The notes beneath the pieces are model-generated. The model searched no databases, was not told where the DNA came from, and saw only the letters and a list, made by a program, of their open reading frames with translations. A stretch of DNA of 64,000 bases from Ectocarpus siliculosus (taxonomy: Eukaryota; Sar; Phaeophyceae; Ectocarpales; Ectocarpaceae), in NCBI GenBank assembly GCA_000310025.1, contig FN649752.1, positions 3,623,737 to 3,687,736 on the forward strand, in the 5' to 3' direction. Positions 23,879 through 35,795 of this stretch are shown piece after piece (within the stretch, counting starts at the first letter, position 1; each line of letters starts with the position of its first letter). The position numbers were made by a program, and so were the translations under genes.

Positions 23879-25391
23879 AAAAAAAAATAAAGGAAAGCGA
23901 GAGCCCAGCCGCTTCTGTCACCCATAAGTGCCGGTTCGGAAAGACTTCGATATTGCGCCGCTTTCAACGTACTACAGAAGCATCCACCACCTTTTCCCGC
24001 TCTCACACAGCACGGGCACATCAGCACCCGTACGATTCTCCCGCTGTTGTGCATGTGCTGCGCGTGTGCAAGCTGGAAGACAGAAACTTAGGAGTCTCGG
24101 CGCTTCAAGACACGGATTCTCCAACAAAAGTGGGCTTACTATTTACAGCAGTACCATTTACTGAAAAGACTCCACCACATCCCGTTCGACTGTGGGTATA
24201 TCTCGAATGGTTAGTCTTTCCGTGCGGTCGGCGCTCTCGCTTGGAATCCAATAAATCCAGTACAACATTGTTGGAGCAGGAGGCTATTGTTGGCTCACGA
24301 ACGAAACATGTCTGCCGGCGTCCGATTCAAAAGGAGGCTACCCAACACTGCAAAACCAACCTCGCAGTTACCGCGCGTGATAATCAAACTCCTCTGAGTT
24401 CTATGGTGCCGGTGCAATGCCATCATCGTGCAAGCCCACATGTGATGATGGGGTTGCGGGAGATCCGCACGACCATCACTTGAACGTTGATGGCTGATTC
24501 TTGCAGCAGGTGTCAGACTCACTCGCGTGCGCCATCATGTTTCGGTCAAACATATCCGGCATAAGGCAGCCGCCAGGAAACTACCCACGCGTCGGGCCGG
24601 TGAGAACATGCTGAGAGAAAAGTGCAAGGTCTTACTTACGACGTTGAGTGTTGCTGTCCGCAACGTATCACGCACGGCCAACAGGAGGCGTGTACAGCAA
24701 GCAACACACGAACAACTGGCAGGGAGGTTTTTATCTCAGATCGAACGAGTACGTGCCCCTACGACTGCGCTGTCGTGCAAATGCGAAACAACACTTCTGA
24801 CACGTAGCTTACCGCCATGCATGCCTTGTAGACAACAACAGCAGTGTGTGAGGTGGCTCGCTGTCGTCATAACCACATGCCACGTTTCATGGAACACCGC
24901 CGCCGTATTCGCAGACAGGGTGCACAAAATGGTTCGGACCGAGCATCATTCCAGGACCAATTTACCCGTCATGGGTAAGTGACCCGGTTGCCTGGGATAC
25001 CCGTAAGGGCACACTAAAACGAGGCGTTTAGTGTCAGGATGCGGTCAGGATGCGATGTAGTGGATGTACTGAAACACGACACGATAACTATAGTAATCTG
25101 CACTTGTCGTGTCAGTTGGGGTTTGAGCTGGCGAAATGGTCGTACGACTTGTCCAACACGCGACTGGCTCGACACGTGTAGGTTGTGGTTTCATGCTGTG
25201 CGTGATTGCCGTCTTGTGAGCAAAGCTTCGCTTTCTATGTACCTACTCCATCGGAAGAAAACCCAGCGACGACTGCTCTCGCGTTGTTCCTCCTGCCCTT
25301 CTTCCATGTCTGACCCCCTACATCACAGACAAGCACTAAACAGCAGTGCAGCATCGACTCCGGCGGCAATATCTTCCTCCAGAACGAAGAT
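23879..25391. other. Stretch without a recognisable gene
   Basis: Several open frames overlap here, but none has both a protein-like composition and supporting splice sites. It contains the inverted copy of repeat family B (24153-24208), preceded directly by a TACAGCAGTA motif (24144-24153). Confidence 0.45.
24153..24208 (-). repeat. Dispersed repeat family B, short inverted copy
   Basis: Read on the minus strand it gives GAGATATACCCACAGTCGAACGGGATGTGGTGGAGTCTTTTCAG-like sequence, matching the starts of the copies at 17481 and 41102. Only the first 55 bp or so are present. Confidence 0.7.
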
Positions 25392-26693
25392 GTGAGCACC
25401 GGCAACCAGGCAGGCGCAGCGACCGAAGAGGCCTTCGCGGGAACCCATCCATTGCCAGTCGGGCGTAGAAGCGACCAGCCAGCCGTCGTGGGACCTGTTC
25501 AACGCCAACGAGAGCACCACCAATTGGGCGGCATGCAACAAGGTCGTAGCGCCGAGAATAGTCACGGGTGCCGTACTTTTTCTCAACTCGATGCCCTTAG
25601 CAGTAGCACCACCACCGCAACCAACTGCGGGGGCACGCTGCAACACGTCGGGGGCATCCTCAGGTGTCGATCTGCAAGCGCGGACCCGCTCAGCTGGGCC
25701 AGCGGCGGCTACTGCGATGAGGGTGGCGACACACGACACCCCAGCATGGAATCCATAAGCAGGCCGACTCTACGGGCCTACTCGGCCCCGCACTTCCTTC
25801 ACACCGCGTTGTTTCCCCCAAAGAGCTGCGCCCCGGCAGCCGGGAGAAGGGCTCCGGATACCGGCAGCAACACGGCCGCCGGCGGGAGCGAACGTAGCTG
25901 CGCGCGAGGTCGCGCTGGTGGCGTGGAGTGGGCAGACCGGGAGGCGCTAGAAGCGGCAACGGTAAAAGCGCCCTGCCAACACCACCCCCGGGGGGGCTAC
26001 TTGCACAGGTACATGGGGTTTGAACAGGAGAAGGTGCTTTGCCCGCCGGTGGACACCTTCCGCTCCCTGGGCGGGCTGGGGGAGTTTCCGAGAAGAAGAC
26101 GTCGGAGCAGCACGGCGCCAGGTGTCGGACAACCCCGGGGCAGGCTCAGGATGGTACCTCCTACGCACTTCGATGGCGGCGGCGGTTTCAAGCCAGAACA
26201 TGCCGAGCCTGGAAGAAGAGGTCTTCTGGACAGCGATTGCCCCCTAGGCGTAGAAGACCCTTCGGAGCAGACCAGCGCGGAGGAAGAAAGAGGTTCACCG
26301 TACCCCTTGGAGTTGTTCGCCGAGGGCAGCAGTGTGGGGTCGGTCTCTTCTTCGGATGGAGAAGGGGGGGGGGATGGAGCTGCGGCTGCGGCAGCGCGCT
26401 GCAGCGAGAGCTCGAGACGCCCACGGGGCGCCAAGAGACAAAAGTCGTGGGCCACGGGTGCCCGCGACAAGTCCCGGTCGTCGAGAAAGATGAAGACTTG
26501 TGCCTTGCCTCCCGGCAGGAACACAGGCGACAGCAGTGCCCGCGCGGGGATTCGGAGGTGTGGGAGTGCCGGCGGCACTTCTTCCTCCCCGTACAGCAGC
26601 AGCATCAACAAGAGACCGAGCGTGTTCTTGCCTTATTCGTTGCAGCGTCCCGTGACTCAGGAGAGGAAGGCGTTCTTCTACACGAGCAGCTGA
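25392..26693 (+). CDS. Uncertain long ORF (433 codons)
   Basis: This is the longest uninterrupted frame in the 24-30 kb interval. Its second half is Ser/Gly/Arg-rich (SVGSVSSSDGEGGGDGAAAAAA, then RGAKRQKSWATGARDKSRSSRKMK), as in a disordered basic protein. The first half has ordinary composition but no motif. The minus strand of the same region is also open: 25323-25739 contains hydrophobic stretches (VTILGATTLLHAAQLVVLSLAL) and 25997-26611 is Pro/Ser-rich. The coding strand is therefore not settled, and the region may simply be GC-rich and stop-poor. No family is recognised. Confidence 0.25.
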   Translation: MSTGNQAGAATEEAFAGTHPLPVGRRSDQPAVVGPVQRQREHHQLGGMQQGRSAENSHGCRTFSQLDALSSSTTTATNCGGTLQHVGGILRCRSASADPLSWASGGYCDEGGDTRHPSMESISRPTLRAYSAPHFLHTALFPPKSCAPAAGRRAPDTGSNTAAGGSERSCARGRAGGVEWADREALEAATVKAPCQHHPRGGYLHRYMGFEQEKVLCPPVDTFRSLGGLGEFPRRRRRSSTAPGVGQPRGRLRMVPPTHFDGGGGFKPEHAEPGRRGLLDSDCPLGVEDPSEQTSAEEERGSPYPLELFAEGSSVGSVSSSDGEGGGDGAAAAAARCSESSRRPRGAKRQKSWATGARDKSRSSRKMKTCALPPGRNTGDSSARAGIRRCGSAGGTSSSPYSSSINKRPSVFLPYSLQRPVTQERKAFFYTSS

Positions 26694-26713
26694 AACAGGG
26701 CCGTAAGCTTTAG

Positions 26714-28922
26714 GTTCTTTGGAGACATGTACGTTTCACCTCCCCCCAAGTTGTTTGTTGTGGCAGTTTGTCGAGAGCAATGGCAAAGCGGATGGTTGAT
26801 TCGATCCGCGAGTAAGCCTTCCTGTCAGAGACTGAAGTTTCTCGGTGTGCGGGTGGGGAAGTGGAGTTGTTTCTGTCGTGTGTCTGGTGCTGAACGTATT
26901 AATCTACTCCCTACAGTTGGGGTCTTCAGTCGCATCCCTACAGTGTTGACGCATCAATCTACCTACGGTTAGCAGCGCAAAAGTTGTCGCTGGGGGATCG
27001 AAGAATTGCGCTGTGTGTGCAGTAAGACGCATGGTAGGAAGTGAGGCACCAGAAGCACAATTGCCTGCCCCTGACGTGAGAGCGCTCGTGTGGGCAAAGT
27101 TAGTGGCAACTGTGAAGCCCAGGCACAACCTGCATACTGCTGCCGCCGCGTACACTGCTGTTGATCTTGCGAGCGACCGTGGGATTGGCGCGGGCGTCCC
27201 CACGCTGTTGTATCCGTTGCTAGGTCCATACACATGCGTGTGTACAATGAATGATAGCTTGAAGTCGAAAGGCGAAACGAGTATAGCAGGCATACAAGAA
27301 GAAGCAAGTGGCTGGTGGAACGTAATGCGCAGGGAGAGGTGGATAATTTGCAAACTGGGCCATTGAGTCTGCACCAGTTCTTTTGGGGCGCATACCAGGG
27401 TAAAATTTTGTGCGACAGGCGAGGTTCGCGTGCAGAGACAGATGACAGCGCTTGTGGCAAAACCTAATCTCCATCACAGAGCATGATCTTCTGTATGCTG
27501 CGTCTCTTGCCTTTTCTTCTTGCCATTCCACAACATCTCAAGAGCACTCTCCCCACCCCCACCTCCTGGTGCTCACTCCTTTCTCAGCCACACCATGTTA
27601 TCCACTGCATCCGATCTATTCAACACACCATCCATCCCAACTACAACTCCGTCATCCCCACTCTCAAAACGTATTGCCGCCCGCCTCCCCCCTGAACGTC
27701 ATCTAGAACGTAGCTCCCTACAATGCTCCGTGTCGCTCCTTGCACGAATTCNNNNNNNNNNNNNNNNNNNNNNNNNNNNNNNNNNNNNNNNNNNNNNNNN
27801 NNNNNNNNNNNNNNNNNNNNNNNNNNNNNNNNNNNNNNNNNNNNNNNNNNNGAAAGTCCCCCCCACCCCCAGCCACCACCTTAGTGTCGTCCATCACATT
27901 CCAACCTTCCACTTCCACCCCATGTTCCGCCGTTTCCTCGAAATCTTCAGCTTGCACCCCCCTCCCGATCCCCGCACGACGACACCATTGGTTCCGCTGC
28001 GCTCTACTCCATGCAATTATTTTCTCCAGTAGCTCTCCCTTTTTCTGCCGTATTTTTCCTCCAGGTTCCAACCTCCCCTCACTGTCGCGATCCTTCCCCC
28101 CCACGCCCACAACCTGCTCCTCCCCCCCCCAGGCGCTGAAGGTCGATGCTTGTAAAGCCGGTTCGTGCTTTTTTGTGCTGCAGACTGACGCCATGTCATT
28201 GGTCAGCCCAGGGTCAGCCGGCTAGTACGGTCGATGCTGATGAAACAAACACACACGCACTAGTCTATACACCACCCGAACCCTAGTGATTCGTCGACCT
28301 CTCACCTGTTGTCCGCAGCCATAGTCTATGCCCGCTGTTATGATGACATGAAGTTTCATTGTCGCGAACACACACACACACTCTCTCTGTCTCTCTCTCT
28401 TGCATTCTTGGAACACCTGTTAATAACGTCGGATCGCCATCACGAGCACTGAGCGGAGTACTTCATGTACTGCATGGCAATTGTACATTTAAAAGTGCAG
28501 CGTAGCAGCAGTTGGGTGGACAAACGAAGTAAGTGCGCTGGGCGCTGGATGACGTGTACTTGGTAAAACCTGACCAGGAGCCGGTGGTGGGTGGTGCGTG
28601 GAAGAGATTGGGTTCCGTTAGTAGCCAACTCGCGCCCGCCCGTGTTCTTGTTTTACGGGTACCACGTGGATAGTTGTAGTCTCTAGCATACGTTTAGGCA
28701 TTTAGTGCTTTTCATGATGAGCAGGGCGAGGTGAGGACGAGGGCTATGTAAACAACTTGCTTTGCACACCATGATGCGTTCGTTGTAACTACAAATACGT
28801 AAACGAATGATGAATGTTTTTCTTTGCGCCCATGTGCAGCAGGTCGTCCCGACGTGGATTTTCCGGGTACATGTCTGAAATTCGTGTGTAGACTTCGTTT
28901 TGGACAACACCGCTGTTGAGCT
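26714..28922. other. Stretch with no supported gene; pyrimidine-rich block and gap
   Basis: From about 27490 to 28190 the plus strand is strongly C/T-rich and flanks a gap. The open frames that span the Ns are not interpretable. A CA-rich and CT-rich patch lies at 28365-28402. Confidence 0.45.
27752..27851. other. Assembly gap of 100 N
   Basis: Exactly 100 N sit inside the pyrimidine-rich block. A round 100 is normally a placeholder, so the true distance is unknown. Confidence 0.99.
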
Positions 28923-29150
28923 TACCGTAAGGTTGCGAGGTCAGCTGCACAGGAGTGCGATCGATTTTCAAAGCGTAATTTCTCCACAACCAGGAGGGTG
29001 CGAGCGCCAACTGATACTTTTCAGAAGGAAAGCTCTCGATGAGATATTTCCAAGACCGCCCTATTCGACAGTGGTAACCTCCTTGTTGTGGAGAAATTAC
29101 GCTTTGAAAATCGTTCGCACCCCTGTGCGCTGACTCGCAACCTTACGGTA
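28923..29150. mobile_element. Small inverted-repeat element (MITE-like)
   Basis: Arms of about 72 bp (28923-28996 and 29079-29150) are reverse complements with a handful of mismatches. They begin TACCGTAAGGTTGCGAG and contain GATTTTCAAAGCGTAATT. An 82-bp centre separates them. Both outer ends are TA, so a TA target duplication (Tc1/mariner style) is possible. No coding capacity. Confidence 0.75.
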
Positions 29151-29940
29151 CATCTTACATCGACTGGTGCACCCGTTCGTTGCTTGCGTTTGGCAAATGG
29201 GAAAGAGAGCAACCTACGGTCCCACAGGACGCAGCAGCTTTTTGTTTTTGCCTTTTAAGCTAGGCCTACTCGTTGTAAGTACTGAGGTGGTGGGCGGGGC
29301 GGAGGGTTGCGACTTCTGCTGGTCACATACCAACCACACCACAACAGAGCACCTCAAAGGCAGGAGGAGATGGTCGTTGAACACGAACACAGAAACCTGA
29401 TCCAGCGATCCGCTGTCCACATCGAACATGTGTCCCATAAAAAAAAAAAACGGATGGGGGGTAGGTGTCCACATTGGAATGAATCTACGGGGCCGCCGAG
29501 TCACATGCGTGCGTACATACCAACACATACAAGATAGCTCGCATGCTCCTCACCCGCGGCAACCACGCCACACTTAGCACACAACAGCAGGCCAGAGTGT
29601 ATGCTTTGTCCTCAAGAGCGACAGTTTCCCGCTGAACCGCCCGTCCGCCGTGCCTGCAAATCGAGCGTGCGATCAGGTGACAAAATAGTTGAAGAAATTG
29701 CTTGACCGTGGAGTCCCTCCGCCGACAGCAAATCTTAATCTTTCATCCTTTTCATTTTATTTTATTTTTTTCTTAATATGACACAACGAATCCATCTCTA
29801 TCATAGAAAAGAGTCTGAGACAGAATACCAATGAAAGTACACAAATCTCACAGAAACTTTGGTGCAATCTTGCAATCTTGAGAACTCTGCAGCAGATGTA
29901 GCTAGAGCGTTCCTTGTGGTCGCCATTTAGCACGTGCATG

Positions 29941-30003
29941 GCGCGAAGCCCAAAAATTTGCGCGAAACCCAAAAATTTGCGCGAAACCCAAAAATTTGCG
30001 CGA
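29941..30003. repeat. Short tandem repeat, about 19-bp unit, three copies
   Basis: The unit CCCAAAAATTTGCGCGAA is repeated three times and followed by GAGCGCAAATT, partly the reverse complement of the unit. Confidence 0.9.
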
Positions 30004-33000
30004 GCGCAAATTGCAACCGCTGACATGTTGCCGTGAGTGGGCTAACCAGCTGGCTGGGTTGAATGCCGTTCATCTTCTTTTTTTTCTTTTCCGCCGAAGG
30101 CCGAACGAAGAAGTGTTCGTTTTTCCTTTTCTAAATTGTACTTCACCGAAGTTCAGTTGAGTTAAGGCTTGCGGCTCATGTGCGCCTGCGATCTTGCTTA
30201 AAATACACTATGCCATTGCTGTTTGCAGCACTACGCTTTCCATGCTGATGCTGAGTTGATGACGAAGTTGGGAGCACTTCGGAGCATCCTTGAAGATGTA
30301 GGTGATCTATGATACAACGTTGATGCTGCAACACAACAGCACGAAATGAACCGGCAAGTTGTTCACGCGTTGAACGTAGAGCAGCAGCATGCGATTGTCG
30401 TGGCAAATAGTCTTATCGAACGTGTCATAGCTTGACGGTTCCCTCAAACTACACCTCTGCCGGTGTGCATGCACATGTTCACTGATGTATGCACAAATGT
30501 ACGCCCCCTTTACGACAATGAATTCGTCCGCATGTGGTACCGCTCTGCCTCGTGTTATTGTTGACGCTCAACAATAGGCCATTGTCAGCGGCAGTAAACG
30601 GCCGCGGGAATGCAGCATGCTCCCGCCAGTGGAGGCCAAGCGGGCCTTGTAGCAGCGGTGGAGCCCACCGCGACGGAGGTGCGTCTCATCTTCTAACGAA
30701 ATACACGCTTTCAGGGATTTGATCGGAACACATGTCCAACCATGTCCAGTCCTTGAATCGAACTCAGAAAGAGCTGTTTCGTGCTTGACCTTCCTCCCTC
30801 CCTCCCCTTCGCAGCGGCTTGATCACGTTGTTGGTACCCTGCTCGCCGAAAAGAAGCCCTGGCCGGCCTTTCTGACCATCGCTGCTCGAGCGACGGAGGA
30901 GTGGGAGGCTTGCCCCACCCCCGCCCACGAGGCCCTGGGATGGATGACGACAACTGCAGTTGGGGTGCTCGACGCTGCGAGCGTAGGGCCCTTGGTTCCC
31001 GTGTGCCAGGCCTTCAAGTCGTTGATCGAGGCTGTCGAAGGTGCAGCGGAATGCCAGGACAAGCTCAAGGGGCTGATATCCCGGTGCGCTTTCCTCACCA
31101 CCGTCTTGATGCAGCATGACCGAGGGGTTGGTCCCCTCGCCCAGGTGCAGAAGCCCATGAAGGACTTCGCCACCATGACCAACAAGCTGGCGGCGTTTAC
31201 GGCGAAGTGGGCCAAGGGCGGCAAGTGCAGGGCATAATTTTGCCACCGCGCCGACCGAATCACTCTCACCGGCTTCGAGGAGGGTCTCCGTAGGGTCAGC
31301 GACGACATCGCCTTGGTGGACGGGCGTGGACGGGCTGGAGCACCACCAGCTTTGGTTGGTGGTGCTTCGCCAATTGCGCCGACGTTGCCGTCTATGGCCG
31401 CAGTGCCTTCCGGCGCAATCTCCCTGACCGATGCCCACGTTTCGCGGCCTTCATTACTCCGGAGCGCCGTTGTTTACCTCACGAAGACGGCTCTGGGATA
31501 CGCGCCCTGCGTGCTGACCGGCATGGCCGGAGCGGGAAAGCCGGTCCTGGCGTCCGCAGTTGTACGGGATGAAAAGGTTCGTGAGCACTTTCATGCGGGA
31601 ATGTTTTGGTGGAGGGTGGGTCGTGACGAGAAGGATCAACTCCAAGAGTTTTTGGAAGGCCTTGTGTTGCGAGTGGCATCAAGTTCAGGGACTATTTCCC
31701 CCGTCCTTCGCAGCGCGGAAGAAGCGACGTGTCACCTGAAAGCGATATGTACGGACGCCGTGTCCCCGCGATTGGTCGTGCTCGACGACGTGTGGGAGCG
31801 GGAGGTCGTTGACGCCCTGAAGCTTACGGGGATGCAGCTGTTGGTGACCACGCGCGACCGTTCGGTGGTATCGATGCCAGGAGAGTGCGTAGAGGTGGGG
31901 GGTATGCAGGAGGATGAGGCGCTGGGGGTGCTGAGAGTCGGTTGCGGGGCACCCAAGAACCTCGACCTTCCGCGTGCTCAGGCGTTGCAGGTGACCGCCT
32001 GGACATTCGAATCGATTTCTTTTTGCGGACAGATTTCTTTGCTCCAGCTGGTTGCCTTTCGTCCTACACTGTTCGGAACAACAGCGATAATTCTGGCACG
32101 AATGGTCTATGGGTCCCTTGCGTTTAGGTTGTGAGGCGGTGCTATATTATTTTGTGCGGTCGTCCTAGGCCGCATCGATTCAGCTACGAACGCGTCCGCC
32201 CCGTTCGCACCAGGTCGTTGGTGACAGTGGGAAGCTCCCACTCTCTCTTGGCCTCGCGGCGCCGCTGCTCATGGGTCCCCCACAAGATCCCAACTCCTGG
32301 CGAGCTTTTTTTCATGAGGCTTTGCACAAAGCGATGGCGACACGGCTGGGGACCGACCGCATCATGACCGTGCCGGAACGAGTAGATGCTGTCTTGGAAT
32401 TGAGCTTGGGCGCCATGGCAGACGACCCGGCCAAGCGGAAGAGATGCCTGTTCCTGGCGGTAGTCGCCCCGGGGACGCTGGCACCGTCTGACATGCTGGA
32501 AGAAATGTGGGACGACGTGCGGCATGGAAGTGTTGGCAGAGCAAGGGGAGTAAACCCCCATGCGGGGGCGATCTTGCACCCACCGTGTTGTTTGTTGAGG
32601 CATTGGTGCGCAACAAAATCTGGCAAAGACCAGTCGTGATTCAACGACGGAAAGTGTCTGGTACAGGTCAGTTGTTGCTATTATCTCCCCTCTTGTTTTT
32701 GATCTGTCGTGGTGAATGTTGATGTTTTCGTGAAGCCCCCTTTGTCGAATCGTGATCGCGAACAGGGATACTTGGTTGTGGGTGTTCAAAACCCTGCCAC
32801 CAGACGGTCTGTAATTTCCGGATGCTTGTGGATGTTCAAAACCCTGCCACACCATTGGTGGAACACATGGCGATGGGGATACTTGTTGTGTTGTTGTTTC
32901 GCATACGTCCGTGGTTCAGGAAACCATTCAGGGCAATGCCCACTTGCATTGCCCAAGTTTTAGCTTGTTGAGCAATCGCTTTTTTGCGAACACACGTACG

Positions 33001-33016
33001 TACTGTGTGCGTTCAG

Positions 33017-33268
33017 GGAAAGTTCACCGAGGCGCATCGATTGTTTGAACGAGCCCTGGCCATCAGAGAAGGTGCTCTGGGGGTGGATCATCCGGACACG
33101 ATCATGTCCCGCGCTTGTGTAGCGGACTTGTACACGAAGCAGGGGTTGTTGGACAAGGCGGCTCCTCTGTTGAAGGAAGCAGTCTGTTCGTTCGAGCGTG
33201 CCCTTGGGCCTGATCATCCGAGCGTTGCGGCAGCGCTCAACGACCGGGCGTGCTTGTTGCAGAGCCAG
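33017..33268 (+). CDS. Double TPR exon of the NB-ARC-TPR locus
   Basis: This is the only exon of the array with two TPRs (84 codons, 2 x 126 nt). Its first repeat (GKFTEAHRLFERALAIREGA) and second (GLLDKAAPLLKEAVCSFERA) are more diverged from each other than the later single-TPR exons are. That fits an older, non-amplified start of the solenoid. Confidence 0.8.
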
Positions 33269-35433
33269 GTGAGAACCTTGTGGTGCTTCCAGATACTTCC
33301 AGAAGAATAAATTTCTCTGCAACTGTACATCTCTATTTCATTGAATTCCGACTCTCGGCCGCCCTGTTTACCGCATATCACGGCCAAAGAACCAAGTCAA
33401 ATCCACTCCGTGAAAGGCCACAAGCCCTGCGAGGGACGTTCTGGGGATGGAGCACCACAATGTGGCCCAGGCGCAAAACACACTGGAGCGCGTGGTTGAG
33501 AAATGTTTTTGTCCCCAGTTGTAGGTCCAACTTTGACTGAACTAGGAATACATGCCCGCCGTGGTATGCACGACTGCACCCCAGGGCAAGCACGCTGAGG
33601 CCGAGCCTCTCTACGAGCGACCACAGGCCATACGAGAGAAGGTTCTAGGTCGGGAGCATCCGGATGTGGCCACAACGCTCAACGATCGCGCGTCGTTGTT
33701 GCAGAGACAAGTGAGCGTCAAACGATGGCCTCTAGATTCTAGTAGAGAAGGTTTGTTGCGCAGTTAGTGCTTGGTGTCAATTTGACTGAATTCCGACTCT
33801 CTGCCGCGCCGTTCACCACATGTCATGGCGCGTGTGCTGAGACAGAGCCATTCTGTGAATGGTCACAAGCCATGCGAAGGAAGTTCTGGGGCTAGACCAC
33901 TCGGATGTGGCCCAGGCGCAAGCCACGTGGACGGGCATGGTTGAGGAAATGTTTCTCTCTTTGATTGTAGATCCCGGTGTGCCTGAACTATGCATAGATC
34001 TCTGCCGCGCTGTGTACGACTGCATGCCAGGGCAAGTACGCTGAGGCCGAGCCACTCTACGAGCGATCACAGGCCATACGAGAGAAGTTGCTAGGTCGGG
34101 AGCATCCGGATGTGGCCACAACGCTCAACGAGTGGGCGTCGTTATTGCAGAGACAGGTGGGAGCCAAGGCATGCCTTTATGCATTGATTCTTGCAGTCGC
34201 AGATCTTCTATTGACTCTGGCAGCCGACTCTCTGCTGCGCTTTTTACCACATATCATGGCGCGCGTGCTGAGACAGAGCCATTCTGTGAACGGTCACAAG
34301 CCAAGTGGGGGGAAGCTCTGGGCTTGGAGCACCCGGATTTGGCGCAGGAGCTCAACTACGGGCGGGCGTGATTGAGGAATTGTCTTTCAGCGGTTGTAGG
34401 TCCCACTATGACTGGACTATGCACACATCTCTGCTGCGCTGTGTACGACTGCATGCCAGGGCAAGTACGCCGAGGCCATGCCACTCTACGAGCGGTCGCA
34501 GGCCATTCGAGAGAAGGTGTTAGGTCCGGAGCATCCGGAGGTGGCCACAACGCTCAACGATTGGGCGGGTTTGTTGACCAGCCAGGTGAGGGGCAAGCAC
34601 TTGTTCTACATGTTTCTAAATAGAAGGAAAGCTCCTCCGAAGTTCTAGATATCAATTTGACTGGATTCCGACTCTCTGCTGCGCTGTTCACATATCATGG
34701 CGCACGTGCTGAGACAAACCCTTGCGAGGGAAGTTCTGGGGCTTGAGCACCCGGATGTGACCCAGGCGCAAAGCACTCGGGCGGGCGTGGCTACGAAAGT
34801 CTTTTATCACCAGTTGAGGATCCCACTTTGACTGAACTATGAATATATCTCTGCCGCGCTGTGTAGGACTGCATGCAAGGGCAAGTATGCTGAGGGCAAG
34901 TCGCTCTATGAACGGTCACAAGCCATAAGTAAGAAGGTGCTAGGTCCGGAGCATCCGAGGTTGGCCACAACGCTCAACGGTTGGGCGAACTTGTTGGAGA
35001 GCCAGGTGAGAGCCAAACGATGCCTCTAGATTCTTCTAGAGCACAGTAAATTCTCCCCACCTCTAGATCTCAATTGAGTAACATTGGTCTCTCCTTGGCA
35101 CTATTCACCACCTATCATGGCACGTGTGCTGAGACCGAACAACTCTATTGGCGCCCATAAGCTACACGAGGGAAGGTGCTGGGCATGGGGCGCCCGGATG
35201 TGGCCCACAGGGCGCTCAACCACCGAATGGGCGTGATTGAAGAGTGATGTACATCTCGATTTGATTGCACTATAGATAACACTCGGCTGTGTGCGACTCC
35301 ACGCCAGGGCAAGCACGACGAGGCGGATCCTCTGTACGTCCGGGCGCTCGAAATTCTGGGTGCAACGGTAGGCCAAGAACACCCTAACTATGCATCAACG
35401 CTCAACAACCGGGCGGGGTTGTTGGCAGCCCGG
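33017..35433 (+). repeat. Tandem array of one-TPR exons alternating with decayed TPR exons
   Basis: Intact exons: 33017-33268 (252 nt, two TPRs), 33585-33710, 34031-34156, 34460-34585, 34880-35005 and 35308-35433 (each exactly 126 nt, 42 codons). All are phase 0 at both ends, free of stops, with AG acceptors and GT donors. The consensus is [22 protein letters not shown] followed by an [14 protein letters not shown] segment. Between them lie decayed TPR exons starting near 33382, 33827, 34258, 34699 and 35119. These keep readable remnants ([24 protein letters not shown]) but have TATCATGGC where the acceptor AG should be, and most contain stops or indels. The intron sequence between remnant and exon is also conserved (CTGCCGCGCTGTGTACGACTGCATGCCAG-like). 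The repeating unit is therefore a two-exon block of 420-446 bp, amplified in tandem. Confidence 0.9.
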
Positions 35434-35795
35434 GTAAGAGTCGAAGGAACTTTCCAGGATTTCTTTGTAGCGTTGTCGAGACGTCGTTGGGCAAGCAGGC
35501 AGGGCAGGCGTTTCATGATCTTACCGTGAATTTCCTGACGTCAGCGTACTTGTTGAAGGAAATTTCGACGACAAGTTGCAGAATCTTCGACGACACCAAT
35601 GTGATGCCTTGTTGGCGTGGAATCCCTCACATGTCGATGCGCATTGTTTCACAATCTGGCCGAACCGCTTGCTTTCCACCACGGCTTGTGTGTCCTACCT
35701 GGTGAACGAATCGGTGTTTTCACCCCCAAGCCTTCGTGTATGCAGTTTGGCGCACTCGATTTAGTTTGTCAGCCCTACATCTCAATCGTCCACAG

